Shown here: in pieces, positions 41,127-48,525 of the stretch
Numbering within the stretch: position 1 is the first letter of the stretch
Layout: the number at the start of each line of letters is the position of its first letter
Source of the DNA: Meridianimarinicoccus marinus
GTDB lineage: Bacteria > Pseudomonadota > Alphaproteobacteria > Rhodobacterales > Rhodobacteraceae
Direction of reading: 5' to 3'
NCBI RefSeq assembly: GCF_040689105.1
Contig: NZ_JBFBVU010000007.1
Span: 100,859 to 164,858, forward strand
DNA length: 64,000 bases
Notes under the pieces: model-generated
Databases searched by the model: none
Seen by the model: the letters and a program-made list of their open reading frames with translations, nothing else
Told to the model about the DNA's origin: nothing
Made by a program: the position numbers and the translations under genes

Positions 41127-42128
41127 ATGACTGTCAAACTGGCCATTAACGGGTTTGGACGTATCGGTCGCAATGTGCTTCGCGCCATTGCCGAAAGCGG
41201 CCGGACCGATGTGGAAGTCGTCGCCATCAACGATCTCGGCCCGGTGGAAACCAACGCCCATCTGCTGCGCTTTGACAGCGTGCACGGCCGTTTCCCCGGC
41301 GAAGTGAAGGTGGACGGCAACACCATCGACATCGGGCGCGGCCCGATCGAGGTCACCGCGATCCGTGATCCCAAGGAATTGCCCTGGGACGGCGTCGATG
41401 TCGCGCTGGAGTGCACCGGCATTTTCAACGACCGCGACAAGGCCGCGATGCACCTGGAAAACGGCTCCCGCCGCGTTCTGGTGTCTGCCCCGGCGTCGGG
41501 GGCTGACAAGACCATCGTCTACGGTGTCAACCACGACACGCTAACCGCCGAGGATCTGGTGGTCTCGAACGCCTCGTGTACTACCAACTGCCTGTCGCCG
41601 GTCGCCAAGCCGCTGCATGACGCCATCGGCATCACGCGCGGCTTCATGACCACGATCCACAGCTATACCGGCGACCAGCCGACGCTGGACACCATGCACA
41701 AGGACCTGTACCGCGCCCGCGCTGCCGCCATGTCGATGATCCCGACCTCGACCGGGGCCGCCAAGGCCGTGGGCCTGGTGCTGCCCGAGTTGAACGGCAA
41801 GCTGGACGGCGTCGCCATCCGGGTGCCCACGCCGAACGTCTCGGTCGTGGACCTGGTGTTCGAAGCCAGCCGCGACACCACCATCGAAGAGGTCAACGCC
41901 GTGATCCGCGCTGCTGCCGATGGTCCGCTGAAAGGCGTGCTGGGCTATACCGACGCCAAAAACGTGTCGATGGATTTCAACCACGATCCGCATTCCTCGG
42001 TGTTCCACACCGATCAGACCAAGGTGATGGACGGCAACATGGTGCGCATCCTCAGCTGGTATGACAACGAATGGGGCTTCTCGAACCGTATGGCCGATAC
42101 CGCGCGGGTTCTGGGTCAGTTCGCCTGA
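41127..42128 (+). CDS. gap: Glyceraldehyde-3-phosphate dehydrogenase, copy 2 (predicted NAD-dependent, GapA-like)
   Basis: A 333-residue GAPDH with Cys151 (SNASCTTNC) and His178. It keeps Asn35-Asp36-Leu37, the Asp that excludes NADP in classic NAD enzymes, and has Thr189-Met190 in place of the Arg pair of copy 1. It is therefore the likely glycolytic, NAD-linked enzyme. The ATG at 41127 follows GGAGGATCCC. It ends at a terminator, so each copy is its own transcription unit. Confidence 0.96.
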   Translation: MTVKLAINGFGRIGRNVLRAIAESGRTDVEVVAINDLGPVETNAHLLRFDSVHGRFPGEVKVDGNTIDIGRGPIEVTAIRDPKELPWDGVDVALECTGIFNDRDKAAMHLENGSRRVLVSAPASGADKTIVYGVNHDTLTAEDLVVSNASCTTNCLSPVAKPLHDAIGITRGFMTTIHSYTGDQPTLDTMHKDLYRARAAAMSMIPTSTGAAKAVGLVLPELNGKLDGVAIRVPTPNVSVVDLVFEASRDTTIEEVNAVIRAAADGPLKGVLGYTDAKNVSMDFNHDPHSSVFHTDQTKVMDGNMVRILSWYDNEWGFSNRMADTARVLGQFA

Positions 42129-42158
42129 TCGGTTTTCCCGACATCTGGAAATTCTGAC

Positions 42159-42180
42159 AACGGCCCCTCGGGGCCGTTTT
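42159..42180 (+). terminator. Rho-independent terminator after GAPDH copy 2
   Basis: AACGGCCCC and GGGGCCGTT form the stem around a TC centre, followed by TT. Confidence 0.8.
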
Positions 42181-42226
42181 CATTTCCGGCGGTCCGTCTG
42201 CGTGCCGATGGCCTGCCGACGCGCCT

Positions 42227-42721
42227 TCAGCCGTGGAACTTCGCTGCCAACTGGTCGCGTACGTCAGGGCTGACGAACTTCGACACGTCCCCGCCCAGGC
42301 GCGCGATTTCCTTGACCAGCCGCGAGGCGATGGCCTGGTGCTGGGCCTCGGCCATCAGGAAGACCGTCTCGACCTCGGAACTCAGGGCCCGGTTCATCCC
42401 CACCATCTGGAATTCATACTCGAAGTCCGACACCGCGCGCAGGCCGCGCAGGATGACCGAAGCGCCCACATCGCGGGCACAGTCGATCAGCAGGTTCTCG
42501 AACGGATGGGCGACGATTTCGCAGCCGGTGCCGGCGCTCAGCCGCGGCGCCTGGCTTTCGACCATGGCCACACGCTCGTCCAGCGAAAACAGCGGCCCTT
42601 TGTCCCGGTTGATGGCGACCCCCACGACCAGCCGGTCGACCAGCGAACAGCTGCGCCGGATGATGTCGGCATGTCCCAGGGTCAGCGGGTCGAATGTCCC
42701 CGGATAAAGCCCGATGCGCAT
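42227..42721 (-). CDS. coaD: Phosphopantetheine adenylyltransferase
   Basis: Transfers AMP to 4'-phosphopantetheine, the next-to-last step of coenzyme A synthesis. The 164-residue product has YPGTFDPLTLGHADIIRR with the T/HxGH nucleotidyltransferase motif, and VILRGLRAVSDFEYEFQM. The ATG at 42721 gives the canonical MRIGLYPGTFDP start; the frame continues open upstream to 42766. Confidence 0.96.
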   Translation of the reverse strand: MRIGLYPGTFDPLTLGHADIIRRSCSLVDRLVVGVAINRDKGPLFSLDERVAMVESQAPRLSAGTGCEIVAHPFENLLIDCARDVGASVILRGLRAVSDFEYEFQMVGMNRALSSEVETVFLMAEAQHQAIASRLVKEIARLGGDVSKFVSPDVRDQLAAKFHG

Positions 42722-42818
42722 GATGTTATTCCGTCGGTCGTTGCGATGCCGGCAACGCAACATCAATCAGTCGCGCATTGCAAGAGACGTCGGGCCGCAG
42801 GGTCGCGGCCCGCCGGTC

Positions 42819-43253
42819 TCAGTAGCCCATGATCATGCCCTGCAGGGCATCCTTCTCCATCGACAGGGTGCTGAGCTGCGCCTTGACCACGTCGCCGATC
42901 GAGATCAGGCCGACCATCTTGCCATCCTCGACAACGGGCAAGTGACGGAAGCGGCCCTCGGTCATTTTCTGGAACACTTCCGAGCTGTCCTCGTTCATCG
43001 TGCAGCTGATCGGATCGGCGGTCATCATGTCGTCCACCATGTCCGACATGCAGGATGCGCCGCGCTTGCCCAATTCGCGCACGATGTCGCGCTCGGACAG
43101 GATGCCCGCCGGCACCTCTCCGTCTTCCGAGACGATCACCGCACCGATCCGCTTTTCGGCCAGCAATTGCGCCGCAGCCTCGACGCTGGTGCCGGGTTTG
43201 ATTGTCACCACGACGTCGTCAGACTTGGACTTCAGGATTTGATGGACTCGCAT
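42819..43253 (-). CDS. CBS-domain pair protein
   Basis: A 144-residue protein made only of two CBS domains (about 1-70 and 75-140), with VVTIKPGTSVEAAAQLL, GAVIVSEDGEVPAGILSERDIVREL and FRHLPVVEDGKMVGLISIGDVV. Such proteins bind adenine nucleotides and act as energy sensors for partners that are often encoded elsewhere. The ATG at 43253 follows GGGAGG. No partner gene is evident; it lies between coaD and a LysR gene on the same strand. Confidence 0.9.
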   Translation of the reverse strand: MRVHQILKSKSDDVVVTIKPGTSVEAAAQLLAEKRIGAVIVSEDGEVPAGILSERDIVRELGKRGASCMSDMVDDMMTADPISCTMNEDSSEVFQKMTEGRFRHLPVVEDGKMVGLISIGDVVKAQLSTLSMEKDALQGMIMGY

Positions 43254-43349
43254 GGTGGCCTCCCGACACTCTCTCTTGAGCAATAATATTACCCCCGAGT
43301 CTCCGCCCCTTGAACAAAGTGTCAAGCACTATCCGCAGGTCTGTGCCAA

Positions 43350-44231
43350 TCAGTCTGCCGGTTGCACCGAGGGGCGGCTGATTTCCTGCGCGACCTGCCG
43401 CAGCAGCAGGGATCGAAACCGCCGCATCCGGTCGAACCGGTTGTCGGCGCGGCGGCTGGCCAGGTAATAGCTGCGATGGATGGTGAACTCGGGCTTCACC
43501 CGCATCAGGCCGGGATCCTGCCGCAGGGTGAAATCATGCACCAGTCCCAGCCCCGCCCCCTGCCGCAGCCATTGCCATTGCACCAGCACCGAGTTCGACC
43601 GCAGCACCCGCTGACCCGAAATCAGATCGTCGGGAATATCCAGCGCCGGGTCGATCAGATGTTCGGGAATGTACGAGATCACCGGCAGGTCGCGCAGCGG
43701 ATCGGCCACCGTGCCAGCCAGCCGCCGCGCCATTGCCAGATGCAGTTCGTAATCGGCCAGATGCAGATGCTCGACCGCCTTGGCGGTGGGCGGGCTGAGT
43801 GTCACCGCCAGATCGACCTCGCGCCCCAGGAGGTCGGTTTCCCGCGCCGTGGCCACGATCTCGATCACCAGTCCGGGATTGTCGCGGGTCAGGCGGGCGC
43901 AAACCTGCGGCAGCAGGAAGGTGGCGCAGCCATCCGGGGCGCCGATGCGGATCTTGCCGTCGATATGCCGCCCTGCCTGACGGAAGCCGCCTTCGATGTC
44001 GGTGACCAGTTCCTCCATGGCCTCGGCCTTGGGCAGCAGGCCGTGCCCGGCTTCGGTCAGATGGTAGCCCTTGGGCGATTTCGCGAACAACGTCTCGCCA
44101 AGGTCGTTCTCCAGCCGCGCCACGCGCCGCCCCACCGTGGCCGCATCCTTGCCCAGATGCTGGGCTGCGGCGGTGATGCTGCCGCGCCGGGCCACCATCA
44201 GAAATACCATCAGATCGTCGGGTTGCATCAT
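43350..44231 (-). CDS. LysR family regulator, probable regulator of mmsA
   Basis: A 293-residue LysR protein: winged helix near residues 4-62 (ARRGSITAAAQHLGKDAATVGRRVARLE) and an effector domain from about 90. Of three close ATG codons, 44231 has an AGG five to eight bases upstream; 44243 has none and lies inside one of the palindromes of the shared promoter. It is divergent from mmsA across 95 bases that hold two palindromic sites about 41 bases apart, the classic layout for a LysR regulator of its divergent neighbour. Confidence 0.9.
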   Translation of the reverse strand: MMQPDDLMVFLMVARRGSITAAAQHLGKDAATVGRRVARLENDLGETLFAKSPKGYHLTEAGHGLLPKAEAMEELVTDIEGGFRQAGRHIDGKIRIGAPDGCATFLLPQVCARLTRDNPGLVIEIVATARETDLLGREVDLAVTLSPPTAKAVEHLHLADYELHLAMARRLAGTVADPLRDLPVISYIPEHLIDPALDIPDDLISGQRVLRSNSVLVQWQWLRQGAGLGLVHDFTLRQDPGLMRVKPEFTIHRSYYLASRRADNRFDRMRRFRSLLLRQVAQEISRPSVQPAD

Positions 44232-44240
44232 CTGTACCTG

Positions 44241-44296
44241 CATTTTCGCAAAATGAATTTGCCGAACATCCTATAGCTTCCGCATTTTCGCAATGC
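44241..44296. promoter_or_regulatory. Two palindromic LysR-type sites in the LysR/mmsA divergent promoter
   Basis: Site 1, CATTTTCGCAAAATG (44241-44255), has six-base arms around CGC. Site 2, GCATTTTCGCAATGC (44282-44296), has five-base arms around TTCGC. Both contain GCATTTTCGCAA (at 44240 and 44282). Centres are 41 bases apart, close to four helical turns, as for recognition and activation sites of LysR proteins. Confidence 0.6.
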
Positions 44297-44326
44297 TAGG
44301 GTCACGCCAGATCAATGGAGGACGTG

Positions 44327-45826
44327 ATGCAAGCAATCGGTCATTATATCAACGGCGCTCAGGTGCGGGGCACTTCGGGCCGCACGGCGGATGTCTACAA
44401 CCCGGCCACCGGCGAGGTTCAGGCGCAGGTCGATCTGGCCACCTCCGCCGAGATGAACGCGATCATCGACAAGGCCGCAGCAGCGCAGCAGGAATGGGCC
44501 AAGGTCAACCCCCAGCGCCGCGCCCGCATCATCATGAAATTCGGCGCGCTGATCGAACAGAACATGGACAAACTGGCCGAGGTGCTGAGCCGCGAGCATG
44601 GCAAGACCCTGCCCGACGCGCGCGGCGACGTGCAGCGCGGTCTTGAAGTGGTCGAGGTCTGCATGGGCGCCCCCAGCTTCCTGAAGGGCGACTACACCGA
44701 CAGCGCCGGCCCCGGCATCGACCTGTATTCCATGCGTCAGCCGCTGGGCGTGGTCGCCGGCATCACCCCGTTCAACTTTCCCGCGATGATCCCGCTGTGG
44801 AAGATGGCCCCGGCCATCGCCGCCGGCAACGCGATGATCCTGAAACCGTCCGAGCGCGCGCCGTCGACAGCCCTGCTGTTGGCCGAGATCTTCAAGGAAG
44901 CCGGGCTGCCCGACGGTGTGCTGCAGGTGGTGAACGGCGACAAGGAAGCCGTTGACGCGATCCTCGACAACGAGACCGTGCAGGCGGTGGGCTTTGTCGG
45001 CTCGACCCCCATCGCGCAATACATCTATGGCCGCGCGGCGGCCAACGGCAAACGCGCCCAGTGTTTCGGCGGTGCCAAGAACCACATGATCGTGATGCCC
45101 GATGCGGATCTGGACAAGGCCGCCGACGCGCTGATCGGCGCGGGTTTCGGCGCGGCGGGCGAACGCTGCATGGCGATCTCGGTCGCTGTTCCGGTAGGAC
45201 AGGAAACCGCCGACCGCCTGATCGACAAGCTGGTGCCGCGCATCGAGAAGCTGAAGGTCGGCCCCTATACCGCCGGCGATGACGTGGACTTTGGCCCGGT
45301 GATCACCGCCGCCGCCAAGGAGCGCATCACCGGTCTGATCGACTCGGGCGTGGATCAGGGCGCAAAGCTGGTGATCGACGGGCGGGGCTTCACGCTGCAG
45401 GGCTATGAAGACGGCTTCTTCGTCGGTCCCAGCCTGTTCGACGAGGTCACGCCGGACATGGAGATCTACAAGCAGGAGATCTTCGGCCCGGTGCTGTCTA
45501 CGGTGCGCAAGGACACCTATGAAGAGGCGCTACAGTTGGTCATCGACAATGACTATGGCAACGGCACCTCGATCTTCACCGCCGATGGCGACACGGCGCG
45601 GGACTTTGCCAGCCGGGTGAATGTCGGCATGGTCGGCATCAATTTCCCGATCCCGGTGCCGCTCAGCTACTATACTTTCGGCGGCTGGAAGAAGTCGGCC
45701 TTCGGCGATTTGAACCAGTACGGCCCCGATGCCTTCCGGTTTTACACCAAGACCAAGACCGTGACCGCGCGGTGGTTCTCGGGGATCAAGGACGGCGCGG
45801 CGTTGAACTTCAAGGCGCTGGACTGA
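44327..45826 (+). CDS. mmsA: Methylmalonate-semialdehyde dehydrogenase (CoA-acylating)
   Basis: CoA-dependent aldehyde dehydrogenase that turns methylmalonate or malonate semialdehyde into propionyl- or acetyl-CoA in valine, beta-alanine and inositol breakdown. The 499-residue product has the usual MmsA length, GVVAGITPFNFPAMIPLWKMAPA near 140, and the catalytic cysteine in FGAAGERCMAIS. The ATG at 44327 has GGAGG five bases upstream; an ATG at 44315 overlaps that site. The mmsB partner is not adjacent. A terminator follows. Confidence 0.96.
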   Translation: MQAIGHYINGAQVRGTSGRTADVYNPATGEVQAQVDLATSAEMNAIIDKAAAAQQEWAKVNPQRRARIIMKFGALIEQNMDKLAEVLSREHGKTLPDARGDVQRGLEVVEVCMGAPSFLKGDYTDSAGPGIDLYSMRQPLGVVAGITPFNFPAMIPLWKMAPAIAAGNAMILKPSERAPSTALLLAEIFKEAGLPDGVLQVVNGDKEAVDAILDNETVQAVGFVGSTPIAQYIYGRAAANGKRAQCFGGAKNHMIVMPDADLDKAADALIGAGFGAAGERCMAISVAVPVGQETADRLIDKLVPRIEKLKVGPYTAGDDVDFGPVITAAAKERITGLIDSGVDQGAKLVIDGRGFTLQGYEDGFFVGPSLFDEVTPDMEIYKQEIFGPVLSTVRKDTYEEALQLVIDNDYGNGTSIFTADGDTARDFASRVNVGMVGINFPIPVPLSYYTFGGWKKSAFGDLNQYGPDAFRFYTKTKTVTARWFSGIKDGAALNFKALD

Positions 45827-45847
45827 TCCACGGCGGATACGAAACGC

Positions 45848-45878
45848 AAAAAAGCCCCGGCACTGGCCGGGGCTTTTT
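45848..45878 (+). terminator. Bidirectional terminator between mmsA and the VPLPA-CTERM gene
   Basis: AAAAAGCCCCGG and CCGGGGCTTTTT form a 12-pair stem with a short loop, and the A and T runs serve both strands, for mmsA (plus) and the gene at 45900 (minus). Confidence 0.9.
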
Positions 45879-45899
45879 CATGTTCGGAGTGCGGCAGGC

Positions 45900-46478
45900 T
45901 CAGCGGCGGCGGCGCAACCGGCCGATGCCGATCAATCCGCCCAGACCGCCAACCAGCAGCAAGCCCGCCGCGGGCAGCGGCACCGGGGAAGTCGGCGGGT
46001 TCGACGGGTTTGCAAGCTGCGCCGAGTAGACCGAGATGTGGCTGATGTCCTGCGCCTGGCCATGCTTGTTGACCAGCCCAAGCAGGCCCGTGTCCCAAGT
46101 GGCCGAGGTGATGCCGCCCGAGAAATAGTTGGCAGCAAAGCCGGCGCCGTTCTTGTAGACGACGAATTCGACCGGGGCGGTGGTGGTCCAGCTGCCCATG
46201 GTGCTGGGCGCCCCCCCGGTATAGGCGACGGTCAGGATCCCGCCTTCTGATGTCAGGGGCGAGTTCACGCGATCCAGAAGCGTCAGCGTGGACGAGTTGT
46301 AGCTGCCAAGGCTGTCCACGAAGGCGAGAAGAAAGGAATTTGTCGCGCTGTCGTTAAAGTTTGGGCCATTGCCGAGAAAGGTCTGGCTGGCAGTGGGCGT
46401 CGGGGTCAGGGTCGCGGCACTGACGGATGTGGCGGCGGCGAAAATCATCGCCAGGACAGCAAGTATCGGTTTGCGCAT
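45900..46478 (-). CDS. VPLPA-CTERM sorting-domain protein
   Basis: A 192-residue exported protein: signal peptide at 1-21 (MRKPILAVLAMIFAAATSVSA), a Ser/Thr- and Gly-rich mature part with beta-strand character (LTVAYTGGAPSTMGSWTT) and no cysteine, then VPLPAAGLLLVGGLGG, one helix and RLRRRR. The tail fits XrtD-type exosortase processing. No other domain recognised. It is monocistronic and shares a bidirectional terminator with mmsA. Confidence 0.83.
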   Translation of the reverse strand: MRKPILAVLAMIFAAATSVSAATLTPTPTASQTFLGNGPNFNDSATNSFLLAFVDSLGSYNSSTLTLLDRVNSPLTSEGGILTVAYTGGAPSTMGSWTTTAPVEFVVYKNGAGFAANYFSGGITSATWDTGLLGLVNKHGQAQDISHISVYSAQLANPSNPPTSPVPLPAAGLLLVGGLGGLIGIGRLRRRR

Positions 46479-46648
46479 TTTCGGGTCTCCAGAACACGAG
46501 GGCTTGAAGGAACCTTAACGCGGCAGGGGTGCCGTATCACCAAATGGCTGACCAAGTGGTTAATGGATCAACCTATAGATGAATTTGAAATCATTGGGTT
46601 TTCCGGAACATCAGCGACGCGGCGCCAACCGCGGCCAAGCGGGCAAGG

Positions 46649-47245
46649 CTACCCCGGCAAGCCGAGGATCTTGCGCACATAGTTCTGGGTTTCCCGATAG
46701 GGCGGTACGCCGTTGTACTTCTCGACGGCGCCGGGACCGGCGTTGTAGGCGGCCAGCGCCAGCCGCCAGGATCCGAAACGTTCGTACTGACGCCGCAGGT
46801 AGCGCGCGCCGCCTTCCAGGTTCTGATGCGGGTCATGGGGGTCGACGCCCAGACCTCGCGCGGTCTGCGGCATCAGTTGCGCCAGCCCGATGGCGCCCTT
46901 GGGCGACACCGCGCGCGGGTTCCAGGCGCTTTCCTGCTGCACCAGCCGGGTGAACAGGCTTTGCGGCACCCGATGTTTGCGCGCGACGGCCTCGGCCACC
47001 GGCAGATATATCCCGCGATATTTCGAGGTCTTCACGCCCGGCAAGCGGATCGCGCCGGAAAAATCGGTCTGCGGCTGCAGGCGCGAGGAATATTCGTACT
47101 GCTGCGAGGACCGGCGATCCAGAACGGCCGTCTGCGACTTGAAGATGGTCGAGCGCGCCTTGCTGGACACACGCGCCTGATCGCCCGCCACCGGGGCGGC
47201 CAGAAGACTGCCGATCAATAACCCTGCCAGGGGTGCCTTGCGCAT
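46649..47245 (-). CDS. Lytic transglycosylase (SLT domain)
   Basis: Periplasmic peptidoglycan lytic enzyme. The 198-residue product has a signal peptide (1-21), a linker, and an SLT domain from about 80, with the catalytic Glu105 in LVQQESAWNPRAVSPKGAIG, followed by GLAQLMPQTA and LAAYNAGPGAV, the family's three standard motifs. The ATG at 47245 gives a proper signal peptide; the frame extends upstream without one. Confidence 0.93.
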   Translation of the reverse strand: MRKAPLAGLLIGSLLAAPVAGDQARVSSKARSTIFKSQTAVLDRRSSQQYEYSSRLQPQTDFSGAIRLPGVKTSKYRGIYLPVAEAVARKHRVPQSLFTRLVQQESAWNPRAVSPKGAIGLAQLMPQTARGLGVDPHDPHQNLEGGARYLRRQYERFGSWRLALAAYNAGPGAVEKYNGVPPYRETQNYVRKILGLPG

Positions 47246-47384
47246 GAGGTGCCTGCTCTGCTCTTTTGGCAACCCATAGCCAATTTTTGCCCGCATTGCC
47301 AGTGTTCCGTCGCGCAGCGTCTGTTCCTGCCCGCGACTGCGTGGTTTAAAGCGAACAACAACAGGAATCGCGAAAGGCAACATC

Positions 47385-47909
47385 ATGGCAGGGTCGGTGA
47401 ACAAGGTCATCCTGGTGGGCAATCTGGGGCGCGACCCCGAGGTGCGCACCTTCCAGAACGGCGGCAAGGTGGTGAACCTGCGCATTGCCACCTCGGAACG
47501 ATGGCGCGACCGTAACACCGGCGAGAACCGCGAGCGCACCGAATGGCACAGCGTCGCGATCTTCTCGGAACCGCTGGCCAAGGTGGCCGAGCAATACCTG
47601 CGCAAGGGATCCAAGGTCTATCTGGAAGGCCAGCTGGAAACCCGCAAGTGGCAGGATCAAAGCGGCAATGACCGCTACAGCACCGAGGTTGTCCTGCGGC
47701 CCTTCAAGGGCGAACTAACCATGCTGGATGGCCGTTCCGAAGGCGGTAGCGGTGGCGGCGGAGGCAGCTTCGGTGGTGGTGGCAGCGGCGGCGGCTATGA
47801 CGATCGTGGTGGATCGGGCGGTGGCTATGGCGGCGGTCAGGGTGGCGGTGGCGGTGGCGGCAGTCAGCCCCCCTCCTCGGGCATTGACGACGACGAAATC
47901 CCGTTCTGA
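47385..47909 (+). CDS. ssb: Single-stranded DNA-binding protein
   Basis: Binds single-stranded DNA in replication, repair and recombination. The 174-residue product has the OB-fold (VNKVILVGNLGRDPEVR, NLRIATSERW, EWHSVAIFSE), a Gly-rich disordered linker (about 122-162) and the acidic tip DDDEIPF that recruits partner proteins. No clear alphaproteobacterial LexA box is visible upstream. Confidence 0.98.
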   Translation: MAGSVNKVILVGNLGRDPEVRTFQNGGKVVNLRIATSERWRDRNTGENRERTEWHSVAIFSEPLAKVAEQYLRKGSKVYLEGQLETRKWQDQSGNDRYSTEVVLRPFKGELTMLDGRSEGGSGGGGGSFGGGGSGGGYDDRGGSGGGYGGGQGGGGGGGSQPPSSGIDDDEIPF

Positions 47910-47928
47910 GCCCAGGTCAACGGATTTG

Positions 47929-47961
47929 CGAGCCGCCCCCTTGGGTGGCTCGTTGCGTTTT
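47929..47961 (+). terminator. Probable terminator of ssb
   Basis: CGAGCCGCC (47929-47937) and GGTGGCTCG (47944-47952) form a nine-pair stem with one G-U, followed by TTGCGTTTT. Confidence 0.55.
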
Positions 47962-47973
47962 CACCTCGGGGTG

Positions 47974-48525
47974 TCAGCTGCCCCGCGCTGCCAGCGCCTT
48001 GCCCAACCGGGGCAGCCGCGCCTTTTTCAGGATGCGGCGCAGGTCTGCCGGAGTCACGGGGCCGGTACAGAGCGGGGCCACGATCTGTTGCGCCAGTTGG
48101 GTCACCTGCTTTGGCCGGTCGTCCAGCGCCTCCAGCAACAGTTCATCTGGATGGCGCGGTCGCAGGCTGTGACGGGCCAGGGTGCGGCCCGGAAAATCAC
48201 GCAGGTTGAAGGTCACCAGATCGCGCGCCTCGGCGGCAAGGGCAGCGGCAAGAACATGCCGATCATTGTCATCAGGCAGGCTGAGCCGGTCCTCGACCGC
48301 CGCATCCGGCACAACCTCGGCGCCGGGAAACAACGCCCGGACGCTGGCGATCTCCTGCGCGACCTGTCCGGCCTGTTCGGGATGCTGCCGCAGCACGGCG
48401 CGGCGCCATTCCTCAAGAATGCGCGGGCTCCAACGCACCTCGGCCCAGCCCGCCTGCGCCAGTCCAAGGATCAGTGCACGCGGCACCGTGGGATAGAGCA
48501 CACAGGCATCGACCAGCAGCCGCAT
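47974..48525 (-). CDS. RSP_2648-family PIN domain protein
   Basis: A 183-residue PIN-domain protein, a fold of metal-dependent ribonucleases. The acidic residues fit: Asp6 in MRLLVDACVLYP, Glu near 38 in RILEEW, and Asp in LPDDNDRHVLAAA, with NLRDFP after strand 4. It matches the Rhodobacterales group named after RSP_2648 of Rhodobacter. There is no small antitoxin gene; instead the start overlaps the stop of an RNA methyltransferase gene by one base. This argues for a housekeeping RNA function rather than a free toxin. Confidence 0.82.
   Translation of the reverse strand: MRLLVDACVLYPTVPRALILGLAQAGWAEVRWSPRILEEWRRAVLRQHPEQAGQVAQEIASVRALFPGAEVVPDAAVEDRLSLPDDNDRHVLAAALAAEARDLVTFNLRDFPGRTLARHSLRPRHPDELLLEALDDRPKQVTQLAQQIVAPLCTGPVTPADLRRILKKARLPRLGKALAARGS

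Noticed and set aside
39923..41515. 530-codon open frame antisense across both GAPDH genes
   Set aside because: It spans two real genes and a terminator on the other strand; no start signal or domain.
47330..47384. LexA box before ssb
   Set aside because: GAAC with a seven-base gap is followed by GGAA rather than GAAC; the GTTC pairs further upstream have the wrong spacing.
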